A DNA stretch of 22,184 bases, taken from positions 1 to 22,184 of the forward strand of contig JBFLXE010000031.1 of the NCBI GenBank assembly GCA_040757455.1, written 5' to 3'. The DNA comes from Kmv42 sp040757455. GTDB taxonomy: Bacteria; Nitrospirota; Thermodesulfovibrionia; Thermodesulfovibrionales; SM23-35. Below, one piece after another: positions 14,829 to 22,184 of this stretch. How positions within the stretch are numbered: the first letter of the stretch is position 1; each line of letters starts with the position of its first letter. The position numbers and the translations under genes are program-made. Below the pieces are notes generated by a model. That model searched no databases, was not told the DNA's origin, and saw only the letters and a list, made by a program, of their open reading frames with translations.

Positions 14829-15593
14829 ATGTCATTCATAATTGCATTGGCAGGAAAAGGTGGTACCGGAAAAACCACGATCGCAGGGCTGACAGTTCGC
14901 TACATCATTGAAAAAAGAAAGATGCCCGTTCTTGCCGTGGACGCTGATTCAAACAGTTGCCTGCACGAAACCCTCGGTGTGGATGTCCATACGACGGTCG
15001 GTAAATTAAGGGAGGAATCGCTCCGTGTGATCAGAAGCGGCGCCGATAGGCCAGGCGGCATGTCTATGGAGCAACTCTTTGACTACCAGATTCAGCAGTC
15101 GCTGATTGAGTCAAAAGGGTTCGACCTCATGGTTATGGGGAGGCCAGAAGGCCCTGGATGTTACTGTGCTGCCAATAACATTATCCGGAAATACACAGAT
15201 AAACTTTCAGAAACCTACCCTTACGTTGTTATCGACAATGAAGCGGGAATGGAACACTTAAGCAGAAGGACAACTCACAGTGTCAATTTGCTGCTTATCA
15301 TAAGCGACCCTTCTTTGAGAGGTATTCAGACCGCCAGGAGGATTAAAAATCTGGTTGATGAGTTACAACTTGAGGTTGACAGGTACGCGGTAATCATAAA
15401 CCGGATTTCCCAGGAAGGAAAGAAATTAAAAGAGCTTGCAGAAAACCTTGGTCTTTTTGTTTCCGGAATTGTTCCGCAAGACAGGGCAATATTCGATTCC
15501 GATCTTCAGGGTCAGCCGATAATTAGCATCCCCGATACTGCAGATGCGGTGAAGACTGTGTTTGCAATACTCGACTCCCTCGGCATTCCTTAG
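14829..15593 (+). CDS. cooC: CooC-type ATPase, nickel insertion into carbon monoxide dehydrogenase
   Basis: The 254-residue protein is a MinD/ParA-like P-loop ATPase: deviant Walker A GKGGTGKTT at 9-17, AVDADSNSCLHETLG (35-50), and VVIDNEAGMEHLSRR. The CxC pair in GPGCYCAANN (Cys111, Cys113) is the nickel-binding motif of CooC dimers, which load nickel into the active cluster of CO dehydrogenase. No CO dehydrogenase gene is in the window; its neighbours are formate dehydrogenase and hydrogenase genes. It is divergent from the cytochrome-kinase operon. Nickel delivery to another enzyme is possible, but a CODH elsewhere in the genome is more likely. Confidence 0.85.
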   Translation: MSFIIALAGKGGTGKTTIAGLTVRYIIEKRKMPVLAVDADSNSCLHETLGVDVHTTVGKLREESLRVIRSGADRPGGMSMEQLFDYQIQQSLIESKGFDLMVMGRPEGPGCYCAANNIIRKYTDKLSETYPYVVIDNEAGMEHLSRRTTHSVNLLLIISDPSLRGIQTARRIKNLVDELQLEVDRYAVIINRISQEGKKLKELAENLGLFVSGIVPQDRAIFDSDLQGQPIISIPDTADAVKTVFAILDSLGIP

Positions 15594-15615
15594 ATGCTGT
15601 GGCCTCGGCATTCCT
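15578..15615 (+). repeat. 13-bp direct repeat at the cooC 3' end
   Basis: CCTCGGCATTCCT occurs at 15578-15590, covering the last cooC codons, and again at 15603-15615 just after the stop, a period of 25 bases. It may be a small slippage duplication. An A/T-only imperfect hairpin follows at about 15615-15650 and might end the cooC transcript. Confidence 0.5.
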
Positions 15616-15666
15616 AAATTTTATTTTTTTAAAAATATAAAAAAATTTATCCTGGGTTTATTTAAC

Positions 15667-15695
15667 TTGACATGTAGGCACGTATATGATATAGA
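15667..15695 (+). promoter_or_regulatory. sigma70-type promoter of the formate dehydrogenase operon
   Basis: A consensus -35 TTGACA (15667-15672) is separated by 17 bases from TATAGA (15690-15695). This predicts a leader of about 105 bases before fdhA. The fdhA ribosome site AGGGGG is 6 bases from its ATG. The rest of the leader is A/T-rich with no obvious riboswitch. Confidence 0.55.
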
Positions 15696-15805
15696 TGTGA
15701 TAACTAAATTCATGGTCTGCATGAAAATATTTAATTTAAATAGCGAAACATCTTCTCTCATTCCAAATATTTTTATTATTAACCTTTAAAAGAAAGGGGG
15801 ATTTT

Positions 15806-18800
15806 ATGAGTGTTATCACTCGCAGAGACTTCTTGAAGTTCTCGGGTGTGACCGCAGCAGGCCTGACCCTGAGCCAATTAGGGTTTGATCTCACGCCTGC
15901 GCAGGTCTATGCTGCGGAACTCACAGATTTTCGAATCAAGGATGCAAAAGAAACGACGACTGTCTGCCCGTATTGTTCCGTGGGGTGTGGCTTAATTGTC
16001 CATACCGTAAAAGGAAAGATAGTTAATATCGAGGGTGATCCTGACCAACCCACAAGTGAAGGCACTTTATGCGCAAAGGGAATGAGTCTATTTGAACTTG
16101 TAACCAATCCGAAAAGAATTACAAAGGTTATGTATCGTTCGTCTTACGGCACAAAATGGGAAACGAAATCCTGGGATTGGGCGCTCACAGAGATCGCCAA
16201 AAAGATCAAGAAAAGCCGTGATGCAAGTTTTATGGAAAAGAATGCCAAAGGCCAGGTGGTTAACAGGTGCATGGGAATTGCGGGTATAGGAAGTGCCCAC
16301 ATAAATAATGAAGAGGGCTGGCTCTATCAGGCATTCCTCAGAGCATTGGGGCTGATTTATATAGAACATGAAGCACGCCTCTGACATAGCTCCACTGTAG
16401 CGGCTCTGGCAGAGTCGTTCGGTCGCGGAGCGATGACAAATAACTGGAGGGACATCGGGGTAAGTGACTGTGTCCTGATTATGGGAAGTAATGCCGCAGA
16501 GAATCATCCTATTTCCTTCAAGTGGATACTCCGGGCTCAGGAAAAAGGCGGGAAGATTATCCACGTCGATCCCAGATACACGCGCACCTCCGCAAAGGCG
16601 GATATTTATGCTCCCATGAGGGCGGGCACAGACATAGCCTTTCTTGCGGGGATGATTAAATACATCATGGATAATGATTTAATCCAGAAGGATTATGTTG
16701 TTAATTACACAAATGCCGCCTTTATCGTAGGTCCAAAATACGATTTTAAAGACGGCCTGTTCTCAGGTTATAACCCCGACAAAAGGTCTTATGACAAGTC
16801 TTTCTGGGCCTTTGAAAAAGATGAGAGTGGAGTGGCAAAAAAAGACCCGACTCTTCAGCACGAACGTTGTGTTTATCAGATAATGAAAAAACACTATTCT
16901 CGTTACGATCTTGATACTGTCTCAAATATTACAGGTACCCCGAAGGAAGATCTGGTAAAGGTGTACGAGACCTTTGCTTCCACTGGCAAACCAGATAGAG
17001 TGGGGACAATGCTCTATGCAATGGGATGGACACAGCATACCGTGGGAACCCAGAACATAAGGACAGCAACATTAATTCAATTACTTCTGGGCAATATGGG
17101 TCTGGCGGGCGGCGGAGTGAACGCTCTGAGGGGAGAGTCGAATGTTCAGGGCATAACTGACAATGCACTATTGTTCCACATATTTCCCGCTTACAATCCG
17201 ACTCCACGGGCTTCGGGTGAGACACTTGCCAAATATAATGAAAAGAACACTCCAAAGACTGCTGAGCCCAAGAGTATTAACTGGTGGGGTAACAGGCCAA
17301 AATATGTCTCAAGTTTTCTAAAATCCATGTACGGCGAGAACGCCACGAAAGATAATGACTTTGGATATGCCTGGCTTCCAAAATTAGATGACGGTCAGAA
17401 TGCCTCATGGATGTTCATGTTCGACGAAATGCTGAAAGGCAACTTTTCAGGATTTATCTGCCTCGGCATGAACCCTGCCTGTTCGAGCCCTAATGTGAAT
17501 AAGGCGAGAGAGGCTATGTCAAAGCTGGACTGGATGGTAGCGATAGATCTGTTTGAAAGCGAGACTACCAATTTCTGGATGGGGCCTGGTGTGAACCCGA
17601 AAAAGGTTAAAACGGAAGTCTTTCTCCTTCCTGCTGCTTCTTCTGTGGAAAAAGAAGGAAGCGTTTCAGACAGCGGACGTATGGCGCAGTGGAGATACAA
17701 GGCGGTAGATCCCCCGGGAGATGCAAAATCAGACGGCCAGATTGTACATGAACTCTATGTAAAGGTAAGAGACCTTTACAAGAAAGAAGGCGGTAAATTC
17801 CCTGACCCGATCCTGAAACTGAAATGGGATTATGCAAAAGACGGCAAAGTGGATTTTCATGCCGTAGCAAAGGAGATTAATGGCTACTTCCTGGAAGATA
17901 TCGCCGAGCATCCTGTGGACAAAAAACCTTATAAGAAAGGCACGCTCGTACCTTCTTTTGTATACCTTCTTGCAGACGGTCGCACGTCCTGCGGTAACTG
18001 GCTCTATTCTGCCAGCTATACCGAAAAAGGCAATATGATGGCCCGAAGGGATAAGACGGATCCCACAGGAGTAAACCTCTTTCCGAACTGGGCGTGGGCA
18101 TGGCCGGTAAACAGACGGATTATTTACAACAGGGCGTCTGTTGACCTTAACGGGAACCCATGGGATCCGAAACGTGCTGTTATCAAGTGGGATGCGGAAG
18201 CAAAGAAATGGGTCGGTGACGTGCCGGATGGGCCTCCGCCACCTCTTGGAATGGAAGGTGGCAAATTGCCTTTTATCATGAAACCCGATGGTGTCGCCTC
18301 ATTATTCGGACCGGGACTTGCAGAGGGACCTTTGCCAGAGCATTATGAGCCCTTGGAGTGTCCGATTGAAAAGAATCCTATGTCTTCTCAGAGGATTAAT
18401 CCCACGATCGCCCTTTTCCAGGATTATACCTTTACTACCTGCGATCCGAGGTACCCCTTTGTTGCAACTACGTACCGAGTAACAGAACACTGGCAGACTG
18501 GACTTATGACCCGTTATACGCCATCACTTATAGAAGCTGAACCTCAGATGTTCGTAGAGATCGGCGAGGAACTGGCAGCCCTTAGAGAAATCAAGAACGG
18601 AGAGCGGGTGCTTGTTTCGTCCGCAAGAGGTCAGGTTGAGGCAATAGCGATAGTAACAAAGCGTTGGAGACCTCTTAAAGTTGCCGGTCAAACGATACAC
18701 CAGATCGGACTGCCCTGGTGTTACGGATGGCTGGTTCCCAAGGACGGAGGAGAAAGTGCAAACCTGCTTACACCGACAATAGGCGATGCAAACACTGTAA

Positions 18801-18862
18801 TTCCCGAATATAAGGCTTTCCTTGCAAACGTGCAGAAATTGCCGAAAGCCCTAAAAGGTTAA
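15806..18862 (+). CDS. fdhA: selenocysteine-containing formate dehydrogenase alpha subunit, Tat-exported
   Basis: This molybdo/tungsto-pterin catalytic subunit oxidises formate to CO2 (or the reverse). A Tat signal (TRRDFLKFSG, residues 5-14) places it in the periplasm. The [4Fe-4S] ligands are Cys54, Cys57, Cys61 and Cys89 (CPYCSVGCG...LCAKG). The in-frame TGA at 16382-16384 (codon 193) lies in the context EHEARL-U-HSSTVAALAESFGRGAM, the conserved Cys/Sec site of formate dehydrogenases, so it should encode selenocysteine. Read through, the protein has 1018 residues, the normal size for FdnG/FdhA. Downstream blocks AENHPISFKW, MGPG and the C-terminal pterin-binding domain (WQTGLMTRYTPSL...) are intact. 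fdhB follows after 19 bp. Confidence 0.95.
16385..16420 (+). promoter_or_regulatory. bacterial SECIS element in fdhA
   Basis: Just after the UGA, CGGCUCU (16401-16407) pairs with AGAGUCG (16411-16417), including one G-U pair, around a GGC loop. The loop begins 23 bases after the UGA and opens with G. This fits the described bacterial SECIS pattern of a short stem-loop with a G at the loop start at this distance. It would recruit SelB to insert selenocysteine. Confidence 0.7.
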
Positions 18863-18881
18863 AGAAAGGAGGTAAGAGATA

Positions 18882-19610
18882 ATGGCAGGAAAAGGTTTTT
18901 TCATAGATACGAGCAAATGCACGGCCTGCAGGGGATGTCAGGTTGCATGCAAAAACTGGAACCAGCCTTTTGGAACAAAAGGTACCAAAACAGTCCAGCG
19001 CGGTAACCATCAGAACCCTGAGGATCTTTCCTTCTTTACATATAAATTGGTGAGGTTCAGTGAGGTAGCGGTCGGAGGGAAACCCAGATGGTATTTCTTT
19101 GCGGATCAATGCAGGCATTGTCTCGAACCGCCATGCATGTATACCGCACAATCCCTCGGGTACAAAAATATCACCAGGGATGAGAAGACAGGCGCCGTGC
19201 TTTACAACCCGAATATTAAAGTGAAATTGGCAGACGGAAAGGCTATAAGGGAGTCATGCCCATGGGACATTCCAAGGGTGAACGAGAAAACAGGAATAAT
19301 GGCAAAATGCACAATGTGCTTTAACCGAATAACTAATGGAATGCTCCCGGCCTGCGTCAAAGTCTGTCCCACGGGTACGATGAACTTTGGCGATCTCGAT
19401 AAGATGACCGAAATGGCGCAGAAGAGGCTGAAGCAAGTGAAGAGCATGTATCCAAACGCACAGCTTACGGGTCCGGAGATTCACCGGGCAATTATTCTTT
19501 TCGTGGATGATCCCAAAAAATACCACAAGTTTGCGAGTTCTGATGTGGAACCGACGATAGGCGCATCTGTTAGAAATATCGTTCAGTCTGTCACAAGTCT
19601 GGCTGGATAA
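18882..19610 (+). CDS. fdhB: formate dehydrogenase beta subunit, iron-sulfur
   Basis: The 242-residue protein has twelve Cys in ferredoxin-like groups: CTACRGCQVAC (13, 16, 19, 23), CRHCLEPPC (77, 80, 85), Cys126, CTMC (143, 146) and CVKVC (158, 162). That is enough for three [4Fe-4S] clusters. The arrangement, including LPACVKVCPTGTMNFGD, matches the beta subunit of soluble periplasmic formate dehydrogenases of Desulfovibrio. It has no membrane anchor, so electrons probably go to periplasmic cytochromes c rather than quinone. It has no signal and would be co-exported with the Tat-bearing alpha subunit. A strong ribosome site (AAAGGAGG) precedes it. Confidence 0.93.
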   Translation: MAGKGFFIDTSKCTACRGCQVACKNWNQPFGTKGTKTVQRGNHQNPEDLSFFTYKLVRFSEVAVGGKPRWYFFADQCRHCLEPPCMYTAQSLGYKNITRDEKTGAVLYNPNIKVKLADGKAIRESCPWDIPRVNEKTGIMAKCTMCFNRITNGMLPACVKVCPTGTMNFGDLDKMTEMAQKRLKQVKSMYPNAQLTGPEIHRAIILFVDDPKKYHKFASSDVEPTIGASVRNIVQSVTSLAG

Positions 19611-19633
19611 CAGAATTAGAGAAATAATTTTGT

Positions 19634-19670
19634 AACGGCTTGTTCCGGAACAACCGGAACAAGCCGTTTT
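19634..19670 (+). terminator. perfect hairpin between fdhB and fdhE (terminator or attenuator)
   Basis: AACGGCTTGTTCCGG (19634-19648) and CCGGAACAAGCCGTT (19654-19668) form a perfect 15-bp stem with loop AACAA. Only four T residues follow, so termination may be partial. The stem ends 6 bases before the fdhE ATG at 19675. It could set fdhE below fdhAB or hide the fdhE start. Confidence 0.75.
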
Positions 19671-19674
19671 GATA

Positions 19675-20532
19675 ATGGAAATGAATCAGATAAAAGAACG
19701 GATCATCCACCTAAAAGAAGACAGGCCTGCATACAAAGAGATGTTGAATTTTTACGAAAATCTCGTGCAAGTTCTGGACGAAGTAAAGCCATTACTCAGT
19801 ATATCCGGGGGAGAATTCAAAAGAGAGCTTACGGAATTTCAGATCAGAGAAGGCTTCCACCTCTTGAATAAAGAAGATTTTGCTATAGATATATCATCTT
19901 CTGTCAATCTCTTCAATTCACTGTGCAAGATTGGAAAGAATACAAACGAAAAGATGAAGGAAAACATCGAGTCGATAGAGACTGCCATCCAGCAAGGAAA
20001 TCTGCACCTTGAAGAACTTTTGAAGAGACACTTTGATGAATCGTCCATCGAAAGGACAGCACGGGATTCAAGGATAAATAAGTCTATCCTGAACTTTCTT
20101 GTTCACATGAGTGTCCTGCCATCCATTCATGCCCGCGTCAAAAAATTGAAGGAACGCGTTAATATGAAAAACTGGTTGAGAAGCTACTGTCCCATCTGCG
20201 GTTCTCTCCCCCAAATATCGGCTCTGAAAGGAGAAGGTCAGAGATACTTGCTATGCTCCTTTTGCGGTTTTGAATGGCAGAGCGATCGCCTGAAATGTCC
20301 ATTCTGCCAAAACGCGGAACAGAATACTCTTCACTATTTTTATGAAGAGGGTAAAGATGCGTACAGATTGGATCTCTGTGATAAGTGCAAACAATATATA
20401 AAGACCATCGACCTCCGTAAGCTTATTGATGTGACTTACCTTGAGTTAGAAGACATCACCACCATTCACCTCGATATACTCGCGAGTGAGCGCGGATATA
20501 GACGCCCTATCCCCTCACCCTGGGGCATCTAA
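19675..20532 (+). CDS. fdhE: formate dehydrogenase accessory protein FdhE
   Basis: The 285-residue cytoplasmic protein has a helical N-terminal half and a C-terminal zinc-ribbon-like part with four CxxC pairs: CPIC (172-175), CSFC (194-197), CPFC (208-211) and CDKC (235-238). These are the marks of FdhE, a rubredoxin-like protein needed to mature formate dehydrogenase before Tat export. ATG 19675 is used; ATG 19681 is possible. Neither has a Shine-Dalgarno, because the upstream hairpin occupies that place. It is 64 bp downstream of fdhB and convergent with the hydrogenase small-subunit gene 46 bp away; that gap shows no clear terminator. Confidence 0.9.
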   Translation: MEMNQIKERIIHLKEDRPAYKEMLNFYENLVQVLDEVKPLLSISGGEFKRELTEFQIREGFHLLNKEDFAIDISSSVNLFNSLCKIGKNTNEKMKENIESIETAIQQGNLHLEELLKRHFDESSIERTARDSRINKSILNFLVHMSVLPSIHARVKKLKERVNMKNWLRSYCPICGSLPQISALKGEGQRYLLCSFCGFEWQSDRLKCPFCQNAEQNTLHYFYEEGKDAYRLDLCDKCKQYIKTIDLRKLIDVTYLELEDITTIHLDILASERGYRRPIPSPWGI

Positions 20533-20578
20533 CGCGGAAAATCCACTTCACGGCAAGGTTGGCAGATTTAGAATAATA

Positions 20579-22099
20579 CTACCATAACTCTACACTGAAA
20601 ATAGCTCTAATATCGTTTGGATTAAAAGTTCCACTCCAGGCGAAATTAATTGTACCGGTGAGTGTAAAATTATGGAACGTCTCGTTATAAATATGCATAT
20701 ACATCTGATTGTTAGTGCTGATAAGAGTTCCATTAGTTGGGGAACCATTCAGAGATAAGTTATTTATCACGCATCTTCTAAACGAACCAGCATTGCGACT
20801 TGAAGCCAAAAGCCATATATGATCCACTCCCACATTTGGCTTACCAGAATTCCACGTTGTTGAAGGTCCGCCTGAAAGACTCAGAGTAAATGTTCCCGCG
20901 CTGGCCTTGTGGATTAATGAGAAAGGCACATCTGATCCATTACCCCAGACATATTGTTTTGTATCCTGTTCGATGCCATTATTGTATTTATGCCCGAGCT
21001 CCCATGTGGGACTCATGACGTTATCGCCGATTCGCGCAGTAAATTCTACAACGGGTTGACTTGTTATACCTGGCCAGGGAGTCCAATCCGGGTTTAAATA
21101 ACCCATGTCTATTAGAAGCGGTGTATACAACGGAAGCATATAGTGAAACGGCGACATCTGATCGGGAAAAGTATTCTGCGTACAACCTTGACAGGGGGCC
21201 CCGGCGCCAACACACCAGTTGACACCACGTTGGGTATATCCTGGCGAGTGCCATTTCCTGTAAGAGCAATCAGACTTCGTTCGTGATCCTTTACAGCCAA
21301 AATATTTCAGACAGTAGTTGTTTTTGTAAGGATTTTCAATCTCGCTAATTCTCCTTATAAATTTGCCAGCCAGGCTTGGTAAGAACCTGTCGCAGTTATT
21401 ACAGATCCTTTCACCGAAGTAAAGCCTCGGCCTGCGAAGCGCATCAAGTGCCGGGAAAGAAAGGCCATTGGCCAGCAGATATGCGATCGTACCAACGATC
21501 CAGTTAGGATTCGGAGGACAGCCCGGAATGTTGATAGTCTTCCCTCTGACGCTGCTCCCCAGATAACCGAGAACCCCTTTTGCACCGGTCTCGTTTCCGG
21601 CCGCTGCGGGGATTCCCCCAAAAGAAGCACATGTACCAATAGCCAAAATAGCTTCGCAGTTAGAATGGTTTGCGAGGTAGGAGACGACATCGTGCATGTC
21701 TTCAGTAGGTACTCCTGTAAAGCTTCCAATCTGGCAGTATCCGTCTTGCGGTGTAATAGCGCCTTCCACCGCGAGTACAAAAGGAGACCTCGTCAGATTT
21801 GCCTGCTGGGTCGCTTCATTGCTCATCGCTGCCATCAATGTTTCGTGGAACTTGAGTTCAAGTGTTCCCAAAGGTGTTGACGGCCCGGCGAGCAGGAGTT
21901 CCTGGATTGTCGCGTAATAGACTGAATTCGCAAGGGATGTCGTACACCCCGTGCATGCCTGACCTGCGATCCACAGAACCGATAACCCGCCGGAACGAGC
22001 CAGCGACTTTTCGAGCTTCATAAGATCCGCTGCAGTCAGTCCGAGAGCACCTGCAGCGACCGAACAATATTTCAGAAATTGTCTACGGCTTACGATCAT
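20579..22099 (-). CDS. Tat-exported [NiFe]-hydrogenase small subunit fused to a beta-rich C-terminal domain
   Basis: The 506-residue protein begins with a Tat signal (SRRQFLKYC, residues 4-12). Residues 40-335 are a periplasmic-type small subunit. Proximal ligands are Cys49, Cys52 (CTGC), Cys157 (GTCASFGG) and Cys194 (PGCPPNP). The distal group is Cys233-x-x-Cys236, Cys263 and Cys269; position 233 is normally His. The medial group is Cys278, Cys303 and Cys306, plus Cys296 where standard enzymes have Pro. Instead of the usual membrane-anchor helix, residues 345-506 form a Gly/Ser/Thr/Asn-rich, strand-like domain of no family I recognise. No large subunit flanks it: downstream is convergent fdhE and upstream is a promoter-like gap. 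Confidence 0.88.
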   Translation of the reverse strand: MIVSRRQFLKYCSVAAGALGLTAADLMKLEKSLARSGGLSVLWIAGQACTGCTTSLANSVYYATIQELLLAGPSTPLGTLELKFHETLMAAMSNEATQQANLTRSPFVLAVEGAITPQDGYCQIGSFTGVPTEDMHDVVSYLANHSNCEAILAIGTCASFGGIPAAAGNETGAKGVLGYLGSSVRGKTINIPGCPPNPNWIVGTIAYLLANGLSFPALDALRRPRLYFGERICNNCDRFLPSLAGKFIRRISEIENPYKNNYCLKYFGCKGSRTKSDCSYRKWHSPGYTQRGVNWCVGAGAPCQGCTQNTFPDQMSPFHYMLPLYTPLLIDMGYLNPDWTPWPGITSQPVVEFTARIGDNVMSPTWELGHKYNNGIEQDTKQYVWGNGSDVPFSLIHKASAGTFTLSLSGGPSTTWNSGKPNVGVDHIWLLASSRNAGSFRRCVINNLSLNGSPTNGTLISTNNQMYMHIYNETFHNFTLTGTINFAWSGTFNPNDIRAIFSVELW

Positions 22100-22164
22100 T
22101 CGGTCTCGGTCTCGCGGAAAATCAAATTAATTGAATATTGATATAATGATTAAAGAAATCTATT

Positions 22165-22184
22165 TTGAGCCGATTGAAGCTCAA
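22165..22184. repeat. short inverted repeat upstream of the small-subunit gene
   Basis: TTGAGC and GCTCAA (6-bp perfect arms, 8-base spacer) lie at the right edge, about 65 bases before the hydrogenase small-subunit start in the direction of its transcription. It could be an operator half-site pair or part of a terminator cut by the window edge. Confidence 0.3.

Noticed and set aside
14690..14911. 73-codon plus-strand frame across the cooC start
   Set aside because: It overlaps cooC in another frame, lacks a ribosome site and is Ser-rich with no motif.
15562..15789. 75-codon plus-strand frame in the leader of fdhA
   Set aside because: It overlaps the cooC end and consists mostly of A/T-rich codons (Phe, Ile, Lys, Asn); more likely leader sequence carrying the promoter.
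16382..16384. Premature stop making fdhA a pseudogene
   Set aside because: The TGA is at the conserved selenocysteine position, the frame continues with intact family blocks, and a SECIS-like hairpin follows.
19110..19270. Missing fourth Cys in the second cluster group of FdhB (CRHCLEPPC...)
   Set aside because: Desulfovibrio FdhB has the same arrangement, with the remaining ligand supplied by the later Cys126, so this is normal for the family.
1..22184. CRISPR arrays, insertion sequences, tRNA or rRNA genes, prophage genes
   Set aside because: No regularly spaced repeats, transposase motifs, cloverleaf-like segments or phage genes were seen on either strand.

Overview
The window (about 22 kb, moderate GC) looks like a chromosomal segment of an anaerobic, hydrogen- and formate-using bacterium that respires through periplasmic c-type cytochromes. 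A Desulfobacterota or Nitrospirota (Thermodesulfovibrio-like) source fits the Desulfovibrio-type selenocysteine formate dehydrogenase, the group 3b sulfhydrogenase and the multiheme cytochrome. That assignment is inference; no rRNA or tRNA gene was seen.

Layout. (1) Bases 1-3657, plus strand: the tail of an unknown gene, a 16-codon mini-ORF, an exported rhodanese-like protein without its catalytic Cys, a MauE/DoxX-type membrane protein, and three paralogous exported thioredoxin-like proteins (CPVC, CPYC, CTSC) with a 1-Cys peroxiredoxin between the second and third. This looks like an envelope thiol-redox module. (2) 3651-8549, minus strand: a GAF-GAF protein followed by the four sulfhydrogenase genes hydB-hydG-hydD-hydA, tightly packed with overlapping starts. 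The operon meets the thioredoxin cluster tail to tail with a 7-bp overlap. (3) 8581-9609, minus: a PAS-GGDEF diguanylate cyclase just upstream of the GAF gene. (4) 9610-9982: a gene-free stretch holding a frameshifted fossil of an aldo/keto reductase start and a REP-like palindrome. (5) 9983-14686, minus: a signalling operon of exported tetraheme cytochrome c, hybrid kinase with a periplasmic CxxCH motif, single receiver and receiver-kinase. An ATG-less open frame of about 48 codons runs into the cytochrome start through an ATGA overlap. (6) 14829-15593, plus: a CooC-type nickel ATPase. (7) 15806-20529, plus: fdhA (UGA-encoded selenocysteine), fdhB and fdhE, with a strong promoter upstream and a perfect hairpin before fdhE. 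(8) 20579-22099, minus: an orphan Tat-exported [NiFe]-hydrogenase small subunit fused to an unrecognised beta-rich C-terminal domain, with altered cluster ligands.

How it may fit together. The cytoplasmic sulfhydrogenase would exchange electrons between H2 and NAD(P)H. FdhAB and the unusual periplasmic hydrogenase subunit would handle formate and H2 outside the membrane and pass electrons to cytochromes c. The tetraheme cytochrome beside a heme-motif kinase suggests that periplasmic redox state is sensed and relayed. The GAF and GGDEF genes upstream of the hydrogenase suggest a second regulatory input. The least ordinary items are the fused small subunit with an apparently all-Cys cluster relay, the hydrogenase large subunit that ends at its last metal-ligand motif, and the thioredoxin-like array.
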